Shown: positions 49,738 through 62,249, counted from the first letter of the stretch. The stretch is 64,000 nucleotides of DNA from Litoditis marina (GCA_964036275.1 OZ038435.1:558001-622000), one strand, 5' to 3'. A program made the numbers and translations. Notes: generated from the letters alone by a model not told the origin.

Positions 49738-49772
<35 letters not shown>

Positions 49773-50500
49773 CCTCTCTCTGTCTAACGCTTCCTGCAAT
49801 CTTGTTTTCTAATTTCATGGAGCCCCAACCGAGCCATTGCTTTCGTCTGGCACATTGGCTAATCTACATCATTAGGTTATTGCACGCGCATCTCACCGTC
49901 TCTTTCTCTGCCACTCTCTATCTCTCTCTCGTATCTATCTTGTTCCTTCACTTTGTTTCTGCCCTCTCTCTCTCTCTCTCTTCTCTATCTCTATCTCCCC
50001 ATCCCTCTCTTTCCCGGATTGTTGTGTTGTTTTTACATCTTTCTCAGGAACGGTAGCAATCTTCCGGAAGCACGGAAATATTCACATTATGAACTCATGA
50101 ATTCTCAGGGATTTACACCTGATTATACAAGATTTATTTGTAAATATAAAGTTGACCTTCTTGTTCTGTGTTCGAACAAAGTATCAGCCTGACCGAATAA
50201 ATACTATTATTTTCATTTTGGTTTATTCTCTGTGTATGCATTGAAATAGTTTTATTGAGAGTCTATCATGAGATGAGCGCCTGGTGTTCTTATGTATTGA
50301 GTGTTGTAGGAAGAATTCTGTGAATCGCTCATACAACTGTTTTTCAAAACACACTGCAACAAACACGTTAAAAACTAAACATAACATATTTGGGTGAATA
50401 CAAAACTTTTGTCATATTTCACGGGCATCTTCGAACATGTTCTTTTCTATTTATTTTTCTGAATAATTTTCTCTGATCTACCTTTTCTTTATTCCAATGT
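47500..50500. other. upstream of the WSD-like gene, no supported gene
   Basis: A retroposon 3' end with AATAAA and TTCTA units (about 48270-48405), CT-rich tracts (48840-48960, 49665-49790, 49900-50000), a GC-rich hairpin (49019-49046) and AT-rich filler. The CT-rich sequence upstream of 50508 could include promoter or 5' UTR. No gene is recognised. Confidence 0.45.
49019..49046. repeat. perfect 11-bp GC hairpin with 6-nt loop
   Basis: ACCGCGACGCG, loop TCGCCT, CGCGTCGCGGT. Very stable for an AT-rich region and not obviously part of a larger element. Confidence 0.75.
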
Positions 50501-50507
50501 TTCAGTG

Positions 50508-53500
50508 ATGGCCCCGACCGGGGGTGACTTCCGTTCCCCGCCGTCTCTCCGCCCGCGCGGAAGATTTCCCCTCCTAGTGGCCACCCACCGTCTCCTAGGC
50601 GTCCTATTCACTTTAGTTTGTATTGTTTTATTCGTTGCTATTATTCCATTTCTACTGATTCTCAGATGTATAGGCTACGTGAAGAGAAAGTCGCGGCGGT
50701 GGAGGTTCGAGAAGAGGTTCGTTCCCCTTCAAAATATAAGAATACTATAGCACGCAAAACGCAAACGTAGTTAACACATATTTTGAGAACTGTGGTGTGT
50801 ACTGAAACCAAACTACAAAGAAGACCCAGACACTGGTTGAAACGGAAAAATGAGGTCAAATCTGCTGGGTTGGTAGTTCGATCATAATGTGTTCATATCG
50901 TGACTTACAACTTTCTTTTCGTGTGTAAATCAAACTACCACCGAGATTTGTTTCCAGAATCTGTACATCTCATGCCGCGGTGTCGGGTTCCACGGCAAAT
51001 GTGGGAATCATCTTCACAGATGCGCATCTCACGAAAACACAAGTAGATCAACTGGTAGGTCAAATGTTACACTGAGTAACTTCGTTCACGTCTCTGTACC
51101 TCATGCACTCTATCTCACGGAAATCGTAATTATTTGTGATGTAGTAATTGTATGGATGGTACATTCTTTTATCAACATGGGAAATTTCGGAATGCGAAGT
51201 TGAATATCATCTCGCAAGATAGTAGATGAGATTTCGCTCAAAACTCCACATTTTTGAAATATGAGCGAAACCTTTCGATTAGACTCCATACGTAATTGTA
51301 GCAAGTTCATAAATTCGATGTTCCGTTTTGCTTCGAAAACCCTTACACATGAACCAGAATAAAGTGTAGAACTCAATAGTTCTATGAACCAATAGAGTTA
51401 GAACTGCTCATTGGTTCAGGTGAAAAAAAAAACAAGCTAAATCTCTATCATCTAGGTGGAGAGACCTCTAGCTAATTTCGGTCCTAGCTGGGATGACTCT
51501 GCAAGATTTCGTTCGTCAGGATGCAATGAAACGTCAGTTTGTTTTTATTTCTTTTCAAAGATTTTGTTAAAATTGGGGATTGGAGATTTCATGAGAAATT
51601 GATAACTTTTGTTATCGATTTTCTCTAATTTTCTATAATGAGAACTTCATGAACCTCATAACCTACGCACAAATTTCCAATGCTGAAACAGAGCCATTGT
51701 AAATGGTGAAATTTTGTTCGATATCGTGAAGGTTACGAGGTTTTGCCAGCGCGCCAGAAGCTCATTACAGTATTGAGATGATTCCGCGAACAGACAAAAT
51801 CAGAAAATTGCATCGTAACTCTCTGTACGTTTTGCGTACGTACTGATGTTTTGCGAATGTACGTTATAGATGCTACCTATCCTTTGCGTACCGTCGCTTT
51901 AGATGTTTTTTGTTTTGACTTTGAGACAATTTTGTAACCTGCATTTTAAAACGTGGACTTAATTGAAATGTGTGAGCAAGTGTCCATTCTCGTACTCCGC
52001 CCGTATTCAACAGTGTTTCATACGAGAATGCTCTGTTGAGAATGATATGGCGAGAAATAGTTAAAGTGTGTCAACTTTTCAGGGATCGACCACTATCCAA
52101 TGAGCAACATTTACTAGGACTCTTGAACGATCCACTCTCTTTCGACTCCTCGCTAACTAGTATATCAATTTGCCACGGGTTTCAGACTACGAGTAAGGTT
52201 AGTTCACTTATCACAGTCCGTTCTAATGAGGCATTGTGTACTCTGTCATGAACGTTCCTGAGTTCTGCTGTGTTTACCATGTTTCACGTGACTGTGCAAT
52301 GGCCTACCAGTATAGATGAGTTTGCTCTTCAGTCCACTTAAATATTCGTTATTTCCAGAAGAAGTCCAACTGTCTGGTGCTAGTATCGAATTCGTCTCAT
52401 TCGTCCAATATGTGTATCCAGCGATTGCTGTGCATTCTCTCGAATCATCGTTTTCATTTGGAGGTCAGTGTAATATGCCAGAGAAACTTTACCTCCAACC
52501 ACCTTCCTTTAAAACGAGCGGCTTGTGGATGTTCTGGGTATTCAATTTCTGTGATAGACACTTGGGCACAGAAAAATTATAAACAAGATCATAAATCTAA
52601 CTTTCAAAACTACTACCTGCTCTGTGTTACCGCAAATATATACGATACTTTTGAGAACAAACGAGATTTCTTTATCCTGTGCGCTCATAATTCTCACAAA
52701 AGGTTTATACACAATAATAACTAATATTAATTAGAATAACGCGACACTTCCAGATGGAACCGCGCTTCGCCATTCGGTTTCCGGCCGACGCTCCCCAGAT
52801 CAACTTCGTGCACAACACAATTGTAGTCCTCCTCAGGGTTTGTGAATTTTCACGGAAAAAGATTCTCTGATCGAGTGCCACATTCTTTGAATGTAGATAA
52901 ATAACTAAATGAATAAATACGCGGCAACTCGCACGTTTTCCTTTATTCCACACCATTTTTGAAGTTTTTCTTGAAAATATGTTATCTATTCCTACCACGA
53001 GAGTTTTCTGACTATTTCTACTATTCGAGTTATAGGTATTTGCTGAAGCGCCGTCTATCATCCTTTCCTTCTTCCTTCGAAGTAATAACCCCGTCTGGAA
53101 GTATCTGGAGGGCGGGGAAAGAAAAACATCACGAATACGGTCAGTTACAAAAGCAGAGAAGCAGATATTCAATCTTATATGAATGCGGTTTTCAGAGCTT
53201 ACTAAGACAGAGCCCACACTTCAAGTTCCCAAAAAGGGAGGCAGGTAGCGAACGTAGGAGAATTGTGTTTCAAAAAAATTGAAAGAAAAAAACTGAAGCT
53301 GGTTTGATCAGCGCGCGATTCAGGTTGTTAGTCCCTTACATGCCATTTGAGGCTGATAATGTGGTTGATTGAAAACTTCACCAGTTTTTTTATATTCAGA
53401 CGCGGCGTCCGCATTCTGGAGCAGCGTGACTCATCGTCGGTTCTGATGGAGAGTGTGCCGGAAGACGTGGTGGTCATGGTGAAGGACGGCGCCCCGCATC

Positions 53501-56500
53501 GACATCGGACCTCGTCTTTGCTGAGAGAAAGTTCGTTATAGGGAGTGATCCAATATTTGTTGTAGTTTTTACTCGGCACAAGCAGAACTGCTGTGTTTGT
53601 AGTTTGATCACGTTGTTTTTGGGTCAGAAAGTGAGGTAGAGCAACATACACTGTACAGGTTCGCTTTGGAAAGAAAAATCCGTATACATTTCCTGATTTT
53701 CGCATGTAACTCTCGCACAAATTTTTCATATAAAACGGGACTTCTCATGAAACGTGACCAACGGCCTTAACACCTTTAGGTTATACTAATGTATATGACC
53801 TCCAATAGTTAAAAAGTCAGGCTTTGCTACGACGATGTTGACCTCTTTGATGGGTAAAGTTTCTAAGCAAATGATTGCTGATCTTTGATTTCAAGTTTTC
53901 TTCTTTTCAGTCCCATTGACTCATCGACGTTGTTGGCTAACGGTGCCCAATGGAGAGCTGATGGGTCGGGCGGAACGTCTCCTGAGGGCCAGTTCGGGGG
54001 AGCTGATGCTCACTCTGGTGGCAGGCACCCTCCGGGCATACTGCAGGCAACAGGTACACATGAATATGAGTATTATAACAAATGATCAACAAAAATACGT
54101 ATGTGCATGCCATGGAAAATCAGTTGGTTAAAAGAGGGATCAAAGACATATAGGTATTAGATTCCTGTGAAAGCGTTTTAGGAGGTCATTGGTGCTAAAA
54201 TACGTCATGATCACGTGATCAGGCTAGAAACTAGAAAGTGGATCTCAAACTGACCTGATTCTTAGCGCATTTGGCATGTGAGACCAATATGTCAAATAAA
54301 ATTCGAACAGCACCAGAGGCCGTATGCATGAAACATCCCGAGCCGGGTTGGGATGTTATCCCGAGCTAACATCCCAACCCGGACCGTGATGTTTTATGCG
54401 TACGGCCTCAGATCTATGCAGAGAGACCACAATTTTTTTCTACACAGAATTAACATAGGAACGACAGCTAGACAAACATGTTCATCATTCGATTTTATCC
54501 TTTTGATCTATGATCTTTCTAACCGAATGATCTTCAATCTTTGATCCCCTGTTCTCTGATCACTGATCTGTGCAGGGTGTCCTGCATCCTCCCGATGTGG
54601 GTGTTGTCATGCCAGTCAGTTGTCGCAATTACCAAGCTGTCAACTCAACGGACCTCTGTCGCACCCAGCTATTTCCCGTTCTTCTACCAACTGGTGTGGA
54701 GGGTGAGTCATAATGAGATGAATCGGAGTTGTAGTTTGGTCCGCTCATTTGTGGTTGTGCTGACAATAACAAGTTATAACTGAGAAACGGAGAGATCAAA
54801 CTACAATCACAATAGATCAGTCCAGCTTCTTTCCTCTCTTCTACAGACTGGTGTCTAGGATGAGTCATTCGAGATGCGGTGGGATTCTTAGAGTGTGACC
54901 GAATCTGGGCTGTGGTTAGCATGGACAGCAGACTCTACAAATTATTACTAAAGAGATCAAACTACATATACCAGAGTGCAGAACCCAACAAGTCGCTTGG
55001 AGGCCTCTTTGAAATAGGAGGCAATCACAGCTGTATACTGTATGTGTGACGTAGGTGACACTCTGCCCGAGATGCGATCATCAAACTGAACAGCAATAAG
55101 ACGTTTAATCGTTATATCCAGGCGTCATACCGCGTCTGTGGTGTGTCCAGAAACGGCTGTACCAGGGAATGGGAGGACCACTACCGTACACACTTGGAGG
55201 GACACAGAAACTCGGTACGTTTATATGGTCTCTATTAGATTCACACGCGGTATAATAGTATATTATAGATGTTTTAAAAAGGAGAAAAAAAATTAAATGA
55301 CCTTCACTCACGTTGGATACCCATACGCGGCCGGTATGTCATACACAACAGCATTGTAGCCGCGTTTTCGAAATTCGAAGCAGATGTAGATTGAAGGGAC
55401 ATGTTATGTCTCGCGATCTCAAGTGTATTAGAATCGATCTTTTTCCATCCGAAATCGGACTCACGGATGTTCAGTTGAATGATCTCACTACGGTGACTTT
55501 TGGAAATTTCCATATGTCTCAACCCAACCCTCTGAGAACCTGATAATCGCTCTTTATTTCCTAATTTTTTTTCAGTGCGTGCGTGTCTGCCGGCGGTGGC
55601 GGCGGCAGCGTTCCTCCGTTCTCTCTACTCCACCCATGCCGTCTACTTTGCCTACTACCGGGTTTCGAATGACGTAGATGTGAGTATCTGGACTTGAATG
55701 ATTTTTTTTGTTATTTCACTCTTTTCCGCAAGTTTATCGAATAGACTCATGAAACTATAACGAGGTTGATGCGGAACGTTTCAGCTGTATGAGTGTTAAA
55801 CATCTCAGTTTAACGTAAATCAACGTGAATGAGTGAGTGAAATTTGAGCCACATACACGGTGATTTTTTGAGAAAATGAAATTAATCGTTTTTGAAATCT
55901 CGGATTCCTGTGTACTCTGCGCAGCGCTTCGTGCGATTTGCGATTTAATGAAAATGAAGTAAAAGTACTATCAGCCCAAGTATTTGTACAAAAAAGTATT
56001 TGTACAAATTTTTTTTTCCATCAAAAGTCTAAATATGATCGACCATAGATGGATTCCAGACAAATTCACCCGGAGGCGTTCAGTCTCTGCTCTATTTCCC
56101 GTCTCTGAGCGACACCATAAAAGCGTCGTTCGTCTTCCTCCAAAACGGTCGGGAGACCCGGGTTTGCGTCAGTCTCTGCAAACGGACGTTCCCTGACGCA
56201 GATGCGGTGCTGAGGACGTTCGAGGTACGACTTGGTTCTTAACACGTTCACAACACTTCAGTAGTCGAAAAGTACATAAATCGTAAAAGATACAGTGAAT
56301 GATGAATGATCATCTAATCGGATCAGTTTTCTGATCATTTTGAATTTCGTCACAGTGTCATATAAAACCACATATGATGGCTATCTTCAATTCATGCTTC
56401 TACGGTTCATCCTCTCCTAGCCCACTGTATTTGTAGTTTGATATCGGAATTCATTCGATATATAGCGGTGTCTTTCGAGCTCAAACTATAACTAGAACTC

Positions 56501-57777
56501 GGTCTCCTCCTGTAAACTCATCTTGCATTCCAGAACGAGTGTCATCTGCTGCTAGACCATCTCTCTTCTCGGTTGATGTCTTTGCCGCAGTCGACCATTC
56601 TCCCCGGTCTCCTTCCCTCCAGTAGAAAGAGAGAGGAAGACCCGGAAATGTTCGGATCCACCTATCTAAGACAACAGGTATGGTTTCCATTTCGTATTGT
56701 GTTAAAAGTATTTGTCTCGTGCGGATTGGACTCTCTATGAAAAGAGAAAGAAAGACACCGAGATGTACCAATCCGTCTCTCTAAGACAAAATGTTCGGTT
56801 TACATTCTGTAGTACTACAAAAGTTTGTTAGACGCAAACGCTGGAGGAAGGATCCTGGGTTGTAAACATGAACAACTGATATATACAGTACAGAGTGCAC
56901 CACCTTTTTGACCGGTCGAGTGTTGTGGTTGGGCCCAACTGTGATGGAAATTAGTCATAAATCAAGCCGTTTCCACTTGAACTCAACATCGAAACACAGT
57001 CAATATGTGAACAGAACCTATTTGAACTAAATATAAACCAACATGTACACATGTAATGGAAATGATTGTTGCAAGGTCAGAGAAGAAACCAAAAAACGTT
57101 TCACAACTCATTCTGAAACTTCTCAGACATCGGATATGGAAACAAGTTCCGAGCAGCCGGATGAGACGGAATACAGTCTCGAAGAGTTACACCGGTTATT
57201 GGCAACGGTCCAATCCGAGTTGGACGGAATGCGCGCCAATCCCGAGGTTTGAATTTTCGTAAGAAATTAGAAAATAGTTAAGTAGCAAAACTTTTCTTGG
57301 AGATCTAACATCTTTCTTACCAAGAGCCTACAGATTGATGCTTAATGCGCGTGTTTTACTAGCTAAGAAAATAATGAAAATTCAGCTGGAAGAAAATGTT
57401 CATCATTGCTTGAAAGTTGGTACAGTGTCAGGCAGTTGACAACAAACTAGGCTCAACTCACTCACTGGTTTCGACTACTGGGAGTTCATATCGCCAGTAA
57501 TCGTTGATTTGGGGAAACGATCTGACTCAAAGTAGAATCTAATTCAGTAGTGGCTTTAGAAAACTTGCATGTTTTGTTTTGAATTGTTCGGTTTTTTGTA
57601 ACGCACTGATCTTGCAGGGTGATCGTGCTGAATATATCCGTAAGCTGGGAGAACTGGAGGACCGGATGCAGCGATTTCATCAGTGTATCACCAGTAGATT
57701 GGGCACGGAGGGGGAGATGGAATCAGAAAAAGGAGAACTGATGGAAAACATATTCGCACCCTATAAGGAGGGTCCCG
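50508..57777 (+). CDS. membrane-anchored wax-ester synthase/DGAT (WSD)-like acyltransferase with coiled-coil tail
   Basis: Family members move acyl groups from acyl-CoA to alcohols or diacylglycerol. Exons: 50508-50716, 50958-51054, 51456-51532, 52083-52197, 52359-52463, 52754-52837, 53036-53139, 53400-53530, 53911-54053, 54576-54702, 55122-55214, 55576-55679, 56060-56224, 56534-56677, 57127-57246, 57618-57777. Phases agree throughout. The N-terminus has one hydrophobic helix (LLGVLFTLVCIVLFVAIIPF) and basic RKSRRWRFEKR. The later part fits the WS/DGAT C-terminal domain: VGVVMPVSCRNY, IPRLWCVQKRLYQG, and SPGGVQSLLYFPS followed by FPDADAVLRTFE. The HHxxxDG catalytic motif is not visible; the nearest match is SSHSSNMC near residue 180. 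The last two exons add an acidic coiled coil (LEELHRLLATVQSELDGM). The 3' end is unresolved. Confidence 0.65.
54315..54409. mobile_element. foldback element in the WSD-like gene, arms of about 40 bp
   Basis: GAGGCCGTATGCATGAAACA is inverted as GTTTTATGCGTACGGCCTC, and the inner GGGTTGGGATGTTA is inverted as TAACATCCCAACCC. Intronic. Confidence 0.7.
54729..54806. mobile_element. MITE copy with TTGTAGTTTGGTC-type ends
   Basis: TTGTAGTTTGGTC at 54729 is inverted as GATCAAACTACAA at 54794-54806. It lies in an intron of the WSD-like gene. Confidence 0.7.
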
Positions 57778-57863
57778 GTGAGTTTTCAGTTAAGAAGTAA
57801 GTCTCATACTATATAATTCGATTTTTACACAGCAAGCTCATGTGATATGGTTGTCTTACTGTG

Positions 57864-57932
57864 TTTATGGTTTGATTTCCTTTTTGGGTCAAATTTCGTA
57901 AATTGTGGCATGTAGACGAGATCAAACTACAA
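57864..57932. mobile_element. MITE copy with diverged TTGTAGTTTGATC-type ends
   Basis: The left end, TTTATGGTTTGATTTC, is degraded. The right end, GATCAAACTACAA (57920-57932), is exact. Confidence 0.55.
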
Positions 57933-58084
57933 AGAACATTTCGTGACTCGTCTAACCTGGCATATCCTTGAGAAACAGTTCAAACTTGTATCTCTACGAT
58001 GGAAGACAACTTATGAGGAATCAACTGAACAAGTCGAGAACTTTCGAGTGGATAAGGAGCTCATAATGAAACGTGACCTGTACA

Positions 58085-58205
58085 AGTCAATTGAAACATC
58101 ACGTGAAGTTAGTATTCTAATGAGAAATCGTGCAAATTGTCATTGCACGTTACCAAATTCTACTGTGTTTAACATTTAACATTTTAACAATTGACTAACA
58201 GTATA
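58085..58205. mobile_element. MITE copy of the CACGTGA/GACTAACAG family
   Basis: CACGTGAAGTTAGTATTCTA through TTGACTAACAGTATA matches 46996-47097 block by block. Confidence 0.6.
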
Positions 58206-58348
58206 ACTGCAAGCTCCCAGCCTGCTTCTCTTCTGAACAACGCCATTTCTCCCGTCAATTCACACCCAGCTAATAATAACATGAATTCCGAGTTGACGAC
58301 AAAATGAGATTTGTATTTACTTTTAGTACATCTGTTATTCTCATTCAG

Positions 58349-58430
58349 GAAGCTCACACCAACGACGGTTCAGTCGCGAATTCTCCCGAACGGAGGAGCA
58401 GGTTACCCGCAAGTCATCCAGAACGTCAAT
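58349..58430 (+). CDS. candidate alternative exon of the WSD-like gene
   Basis: It follows TCATTCAG, continues the frame from 57777 (phase 1), reads SSHQRRFSREFSRTEEQVTR and ends at a good GTGAGC donor in phase 2. No phase-2 acceptor exon was found, so it may be optional, or its next exon was missed. Confidence 0.35.
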
Positions 58431-60344
58431 GTGAGCACTGCGTTGGAAAATAATGCTACAGTACCTTTTCGCAATGATCTCAATGTAATTTTGGTGCTGC
58501 TTAATAGGTCCGCAGAAAATCTTTATAATTGTATTTCATTTTCCTTTGTATATCTATCTGTTCATTAATGTATAGTTGGATTAATATTGCTAAGATTCAG
58601 ATCTGAATGATTTTTTATCAAAGTTTTAATAATTATTATTCATTTGAAATCATATCAACTAATGGAAACCTATGCCAAAGATTCTGATCTATTACTAGTC
58701 ATGTTTCCAGGAAGTTTGAATTCTCAACGTTTTTCAATGTTAACCACGTAAAATGTCACGTCATCACAAGTTGTATTTCAGTTTTTTCTATCATTTGTGT
58801 CGCCTAGCGGGTGTCTACCAGGAGTTTTAAATAATGAATGTTTTCCCTATCTATCGCTTCACGTCTCTCTTTCTCTTATTATCTGTCCCTCTCCACCTTC
58901 TCTCTCTATGTACCGTAGTTTCAACAAGAAAACAGCACAGCAAAAAGTATATGACTATTCATTCTGACGTCTTCACTCCTCATTCGTACAATAGTGGGTG
59001 GACTCCGCGGGTGTTCCGCGAAACAGCCGCAACCTATTTTCTGCCAAAAATTTAGCTTGCGGTTCAGCGGAGCACCCGCAGAAATGTAGGAGAAGCTAGC
59101 CTAGTAGTTGTCAGCTCAGCGTATTCGATTTATAGGAGTAGAATAGGTATTATCGGAGTAGTTTCAATTTTAATCTTAACTACATACACAGAAGACTCTC
59201 AACTCAAGGGTATATTCTAATGGGCACGATTACAGAAAACTCTTCAGTCTCGCAAGATGTGGGATGATGGGATATAATGTGCGGAACAAGTTTACTCTAT
59301 GACTTCGAATCTCACCTCAATTGCAACGTTTCAACAGTAGTTAAGAAGGAGATACAACACAATGAAGAACAACTTGTTCTGTCTGAAAGTTTATTGTAAA
59401 ATCTCAACATTAGGAGAATTCGATGATTTTTGTGGGTTCTGAGATGGGAGTCATATTCATCTAAATTAGTTGGGGAATGTGCAGCATTTTACTTAACTAA
59501 CACCGGAGATGGCAGTGCAAGAGAGAATGAACTGTGCTCATTCTCATTCTGCTAAATTTCGGAATAACGTCGAAGTGGAACACATTTCGATCACGTGATG
59601 GTAGAAGAAAATGTACTATTCAATTACATTTTCTCGCAGCTAGTCGTGCAGCGTTACTAAAGTCTTCATTGCACTTGAACATCGAACTAAGTAAGAATGG
59701 CCTGAATATCAATTAAGTGAGTTTCTCCGGTCACAGAGTAGAACTGGCTGTTTTTCTTTTGTGCCGTTGTCCGGGATAACTATGATGTGTAGCTGAAAAA
59801 ACGTTTGTCACCAAAAAAAAAACAATTTAAAACAGAGGAAGACATCTGGACAACGATACTATGAACGAGAGAAGCTATAGAATGAACAGAACAAAGGTAG
59901 AAAATACTACATACGCCATATTAGACTATCTGTTACAGAAAAAGAAACCATTTAAATCTGGTGCGCTAGTGGTCACTACCACTACGAATTTCATCTACCA
60001 CTGTAACGTCAAATTCGACATCCAGAAAGTTCTGACCGGATTGCCTGAAAACTGATTTCAATGTTACCTGCGTGAAAAACACTACACATACCGAAACAAT
60101 TTCACCCAAAACTATGTTTCTTTGAGTTTTATTAATTTTCACGTCGTTGATAATTTCGGATATATATGATATACAAACATTATTGTCATTTTTGTATGAG
60201 TATGCGATGGTTGAAGTAGTGTAGAAACGTCATCACACATTTCCATTCCGTCATGAAGTATTTTATGGGAAATGCAGCTATTGTGAAAGTATTATGGATT
60301 TACAGTGTAGACCGAATGAAGGCCAATTCCACAAGGAACCCGGT

Positions 60345-60530
60345 ATTTCGTTAACCCTCTCAGTTAACCATTAACCGTTAACCGGGTTAACACTTTTGTT
60401 AACCACTTGTCAACTCTTTTTTACAATGGATTTTAGGGAAAATTTTGTGTTAATTAGTGGTTAACAAAAGAGTTAACCCGGTTAACGGTTAATGGTTAAC
60501 TGAGAGGGTTAACGTAATACCGGGCTAAAT
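60345..60530. mobile_element. GTTAAC-saturated foldback, arms of about 65 bp
   Basis: CCGGTATTTCGTTAACCCTC through GTTAACCACTTGTC is inverted at 60460-60528 (GTGGTTAACAAAAGAGTTAA ... GTTAACGTAATACCGGG). GTTAAC or GGTTAA occurs about a dozen times. Confidence 0.75.
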
Positions 60531-60669
60531 AAAGAACTCGCCCCGAATGAAGTATATGTAATGGAGAACAAAACATATCTTTATTAAGTTAATTTGAAGC
60601 ATATAATGTGAGAAAGAAGTGAAACTTTGAAACAGGCTGAGCATCGTTATTTCTCTTTAATTGCGTTCC

Positions 60670-60850
60670 TCCATAGGTAGTTGACCCTTCCTGAGATATC
60701 AGGGGGTACCGGGGAGAGTCAACTACCTAATACACAGAATATTAGTTTTTAATAAGGTTTCACCACTGATAACCCCTGATTTCCCCCAGTACCACCCTGG
60801 CGATACCAGGGTATCCCCAGGGGGTACCAGGGGGATCCCAGGGTCGAACA
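60670..60850. repeat. TAGGTAGTTGAC foldback followed by CCAGGG-reiterated sequence
   Basis: TAGGTAGTTGAC (about 60675) is inverted as GTCAACTACCTA (about 60718-60729). About 60 bp on, CCAGGG, GGGTACC and CCCAGGG words are reiterated in both orientations up to 60845. Confidence 0.55.
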
Positions 60851-61012
60851 GCGCTCAGTGTCGTTGAAACTTTTCTCTCCAAGCAACCGGAGTTTCTTAT
60901 TTGCGAGAGGAAATTGAGTACGAAATGTCTCTGGTTTTCTTCAGTTGAAAAGTGTACTTCTGCCTGGGATGTTCTCCTTTCTGGCTCATCTCAAATAAAT
61001 TTTTTTTCTAGA

Positions 61013-61135
61013 TAACTCGGTCGACGAAACGGCGGAATTCAACAACTGTGAACAACGATGGAGAGACATCCGAAAGCAGCGTCTACCCTGCTCTCTCCAA
61101 CAGTTCAGAATACCTCAACTGCTTCAAGAAAGAGG
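61013..61135 (+). CDS. candidate 3' exon of the WSD-like gene
   Basis: After TTTTTTCTAG, the frame that continues directly from 57777 (phase 1) reads NSVDETAEFNNCEQRWRDIR and ends at AGAG|GTAATT in phase 1. That phase fits a short terminal exon at 61468-61535 (after CTGCAG, AMNFPDILSSQSPIG... to TGA). A second frame through the same interval is also open to 61240, so the true reading is uncertain. Confidence 0.35.
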
Positions 61136-61929
61136 TAATTTCCTTGCGGTGCCCTCCCAGTTCAGGTTCAAGTGACAGCTGGTTGGAGCTCTTCTCAAAG
61201 GCATTCTCAATAGTTCTCCGTGAAATTCATGTCAATATATGATGTATGTTGTCCCATCCTAGTGTGTTAGTGGCACGATTGGTCGCTTTTCGATCTAAAC
61301 TTGTGAACAAAGGCATGTTTCAAGATTAAACTACAAGAATGATTTGGTTTTCTTGAGTTTCCACATACATGTAAAAATTCTTCACTGCCTTTAAGTATTC
61401 AGTAAAGCCTTCATGAACTCTGTTTCAATTCATCTCTATCTTGTCAAATTGAATACCGGCACCTGCAGCAATGAACTTCCCAGATATTTTGTCTTCTCAG
61501 TCTCCTATAGGAGTCTCCACTGAGAAATCTGATTGAAGTATAACCCATTTTGCTTGTGTTCCACACGGTGGCTTGCCCTTGAATTGTTTATTAGACAAAT
61601 CTAACATTTTTGCCAGGTCCAGGTAGATTACGTTTTTGCAGTGGGATATTATTTGAAACAACTGAAATTCTTCGTGTAAATTGATCAACTACAGATTTTT
61701 TGTCTTCAAATATTTCATACAATAATTCTAGTTATAAAAACTATCCGTAAAAAAACAAGTTGTACCAGTTCTACGGTTTCAACATTGTAATCGCGCGCAG
61801 CGCGAAGCGCTGTGCGAGATTTGTCTTTGGTCCGGCTAATGCGTGCTTTCAAATTTGAGCGAAATCGGTCAAGTTTGAGCCAAGTTATGACCTCATGCGC
61901 TTCATCAAGAGCGCCAACTTCCGTCGTGT

Positions 61930-61955
61930 GTGGGTGGGTGGGTGGGTGTGTGGGT
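61930..61955 (+). repeat. GGTGGGTGGGTGGGTG run, quadruplex-prone
   Basis: Four or more GGG tracts separated by a single T fit the classic G-quadruplex pattern. It follows a GCGCAGCGC repeat core at 61790-61812. Confidence 0.7.
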
Positions 61956-62249
61956 TGTGACAAGAAAAGTAAACCCAGTTTAAGGGTTTCTACTGACCCG
62001 ATTTTGTTGAAAATTGTGGAAGACATGTGATACCTACTCAACCCCTCGCGGAGCAAAAAAAATTCAAGAAAAAATTGTTTTTGTCAAAGTTATAGACATT
62101 TTTCGAAAAGTATCTGCGTCTCTCCATTTAGCAGGCTCTCTCACTCTCTCTGTCCGGTCGACAACTCAATTTGTATTGTAACTTAGAGTAACAATTACCG
62201 ATTTGCTCGAAAATTGAAATATGATGCCATCGTGACTTTTATTTGAATA

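Noticed and set aside
52705..53217. 170-codon minus-strand frame, the second longest in the window
   Set aside because: It is antisense to two exons and an intron of the WSD-like gene, whose plus-strand splice sites and phases agree.
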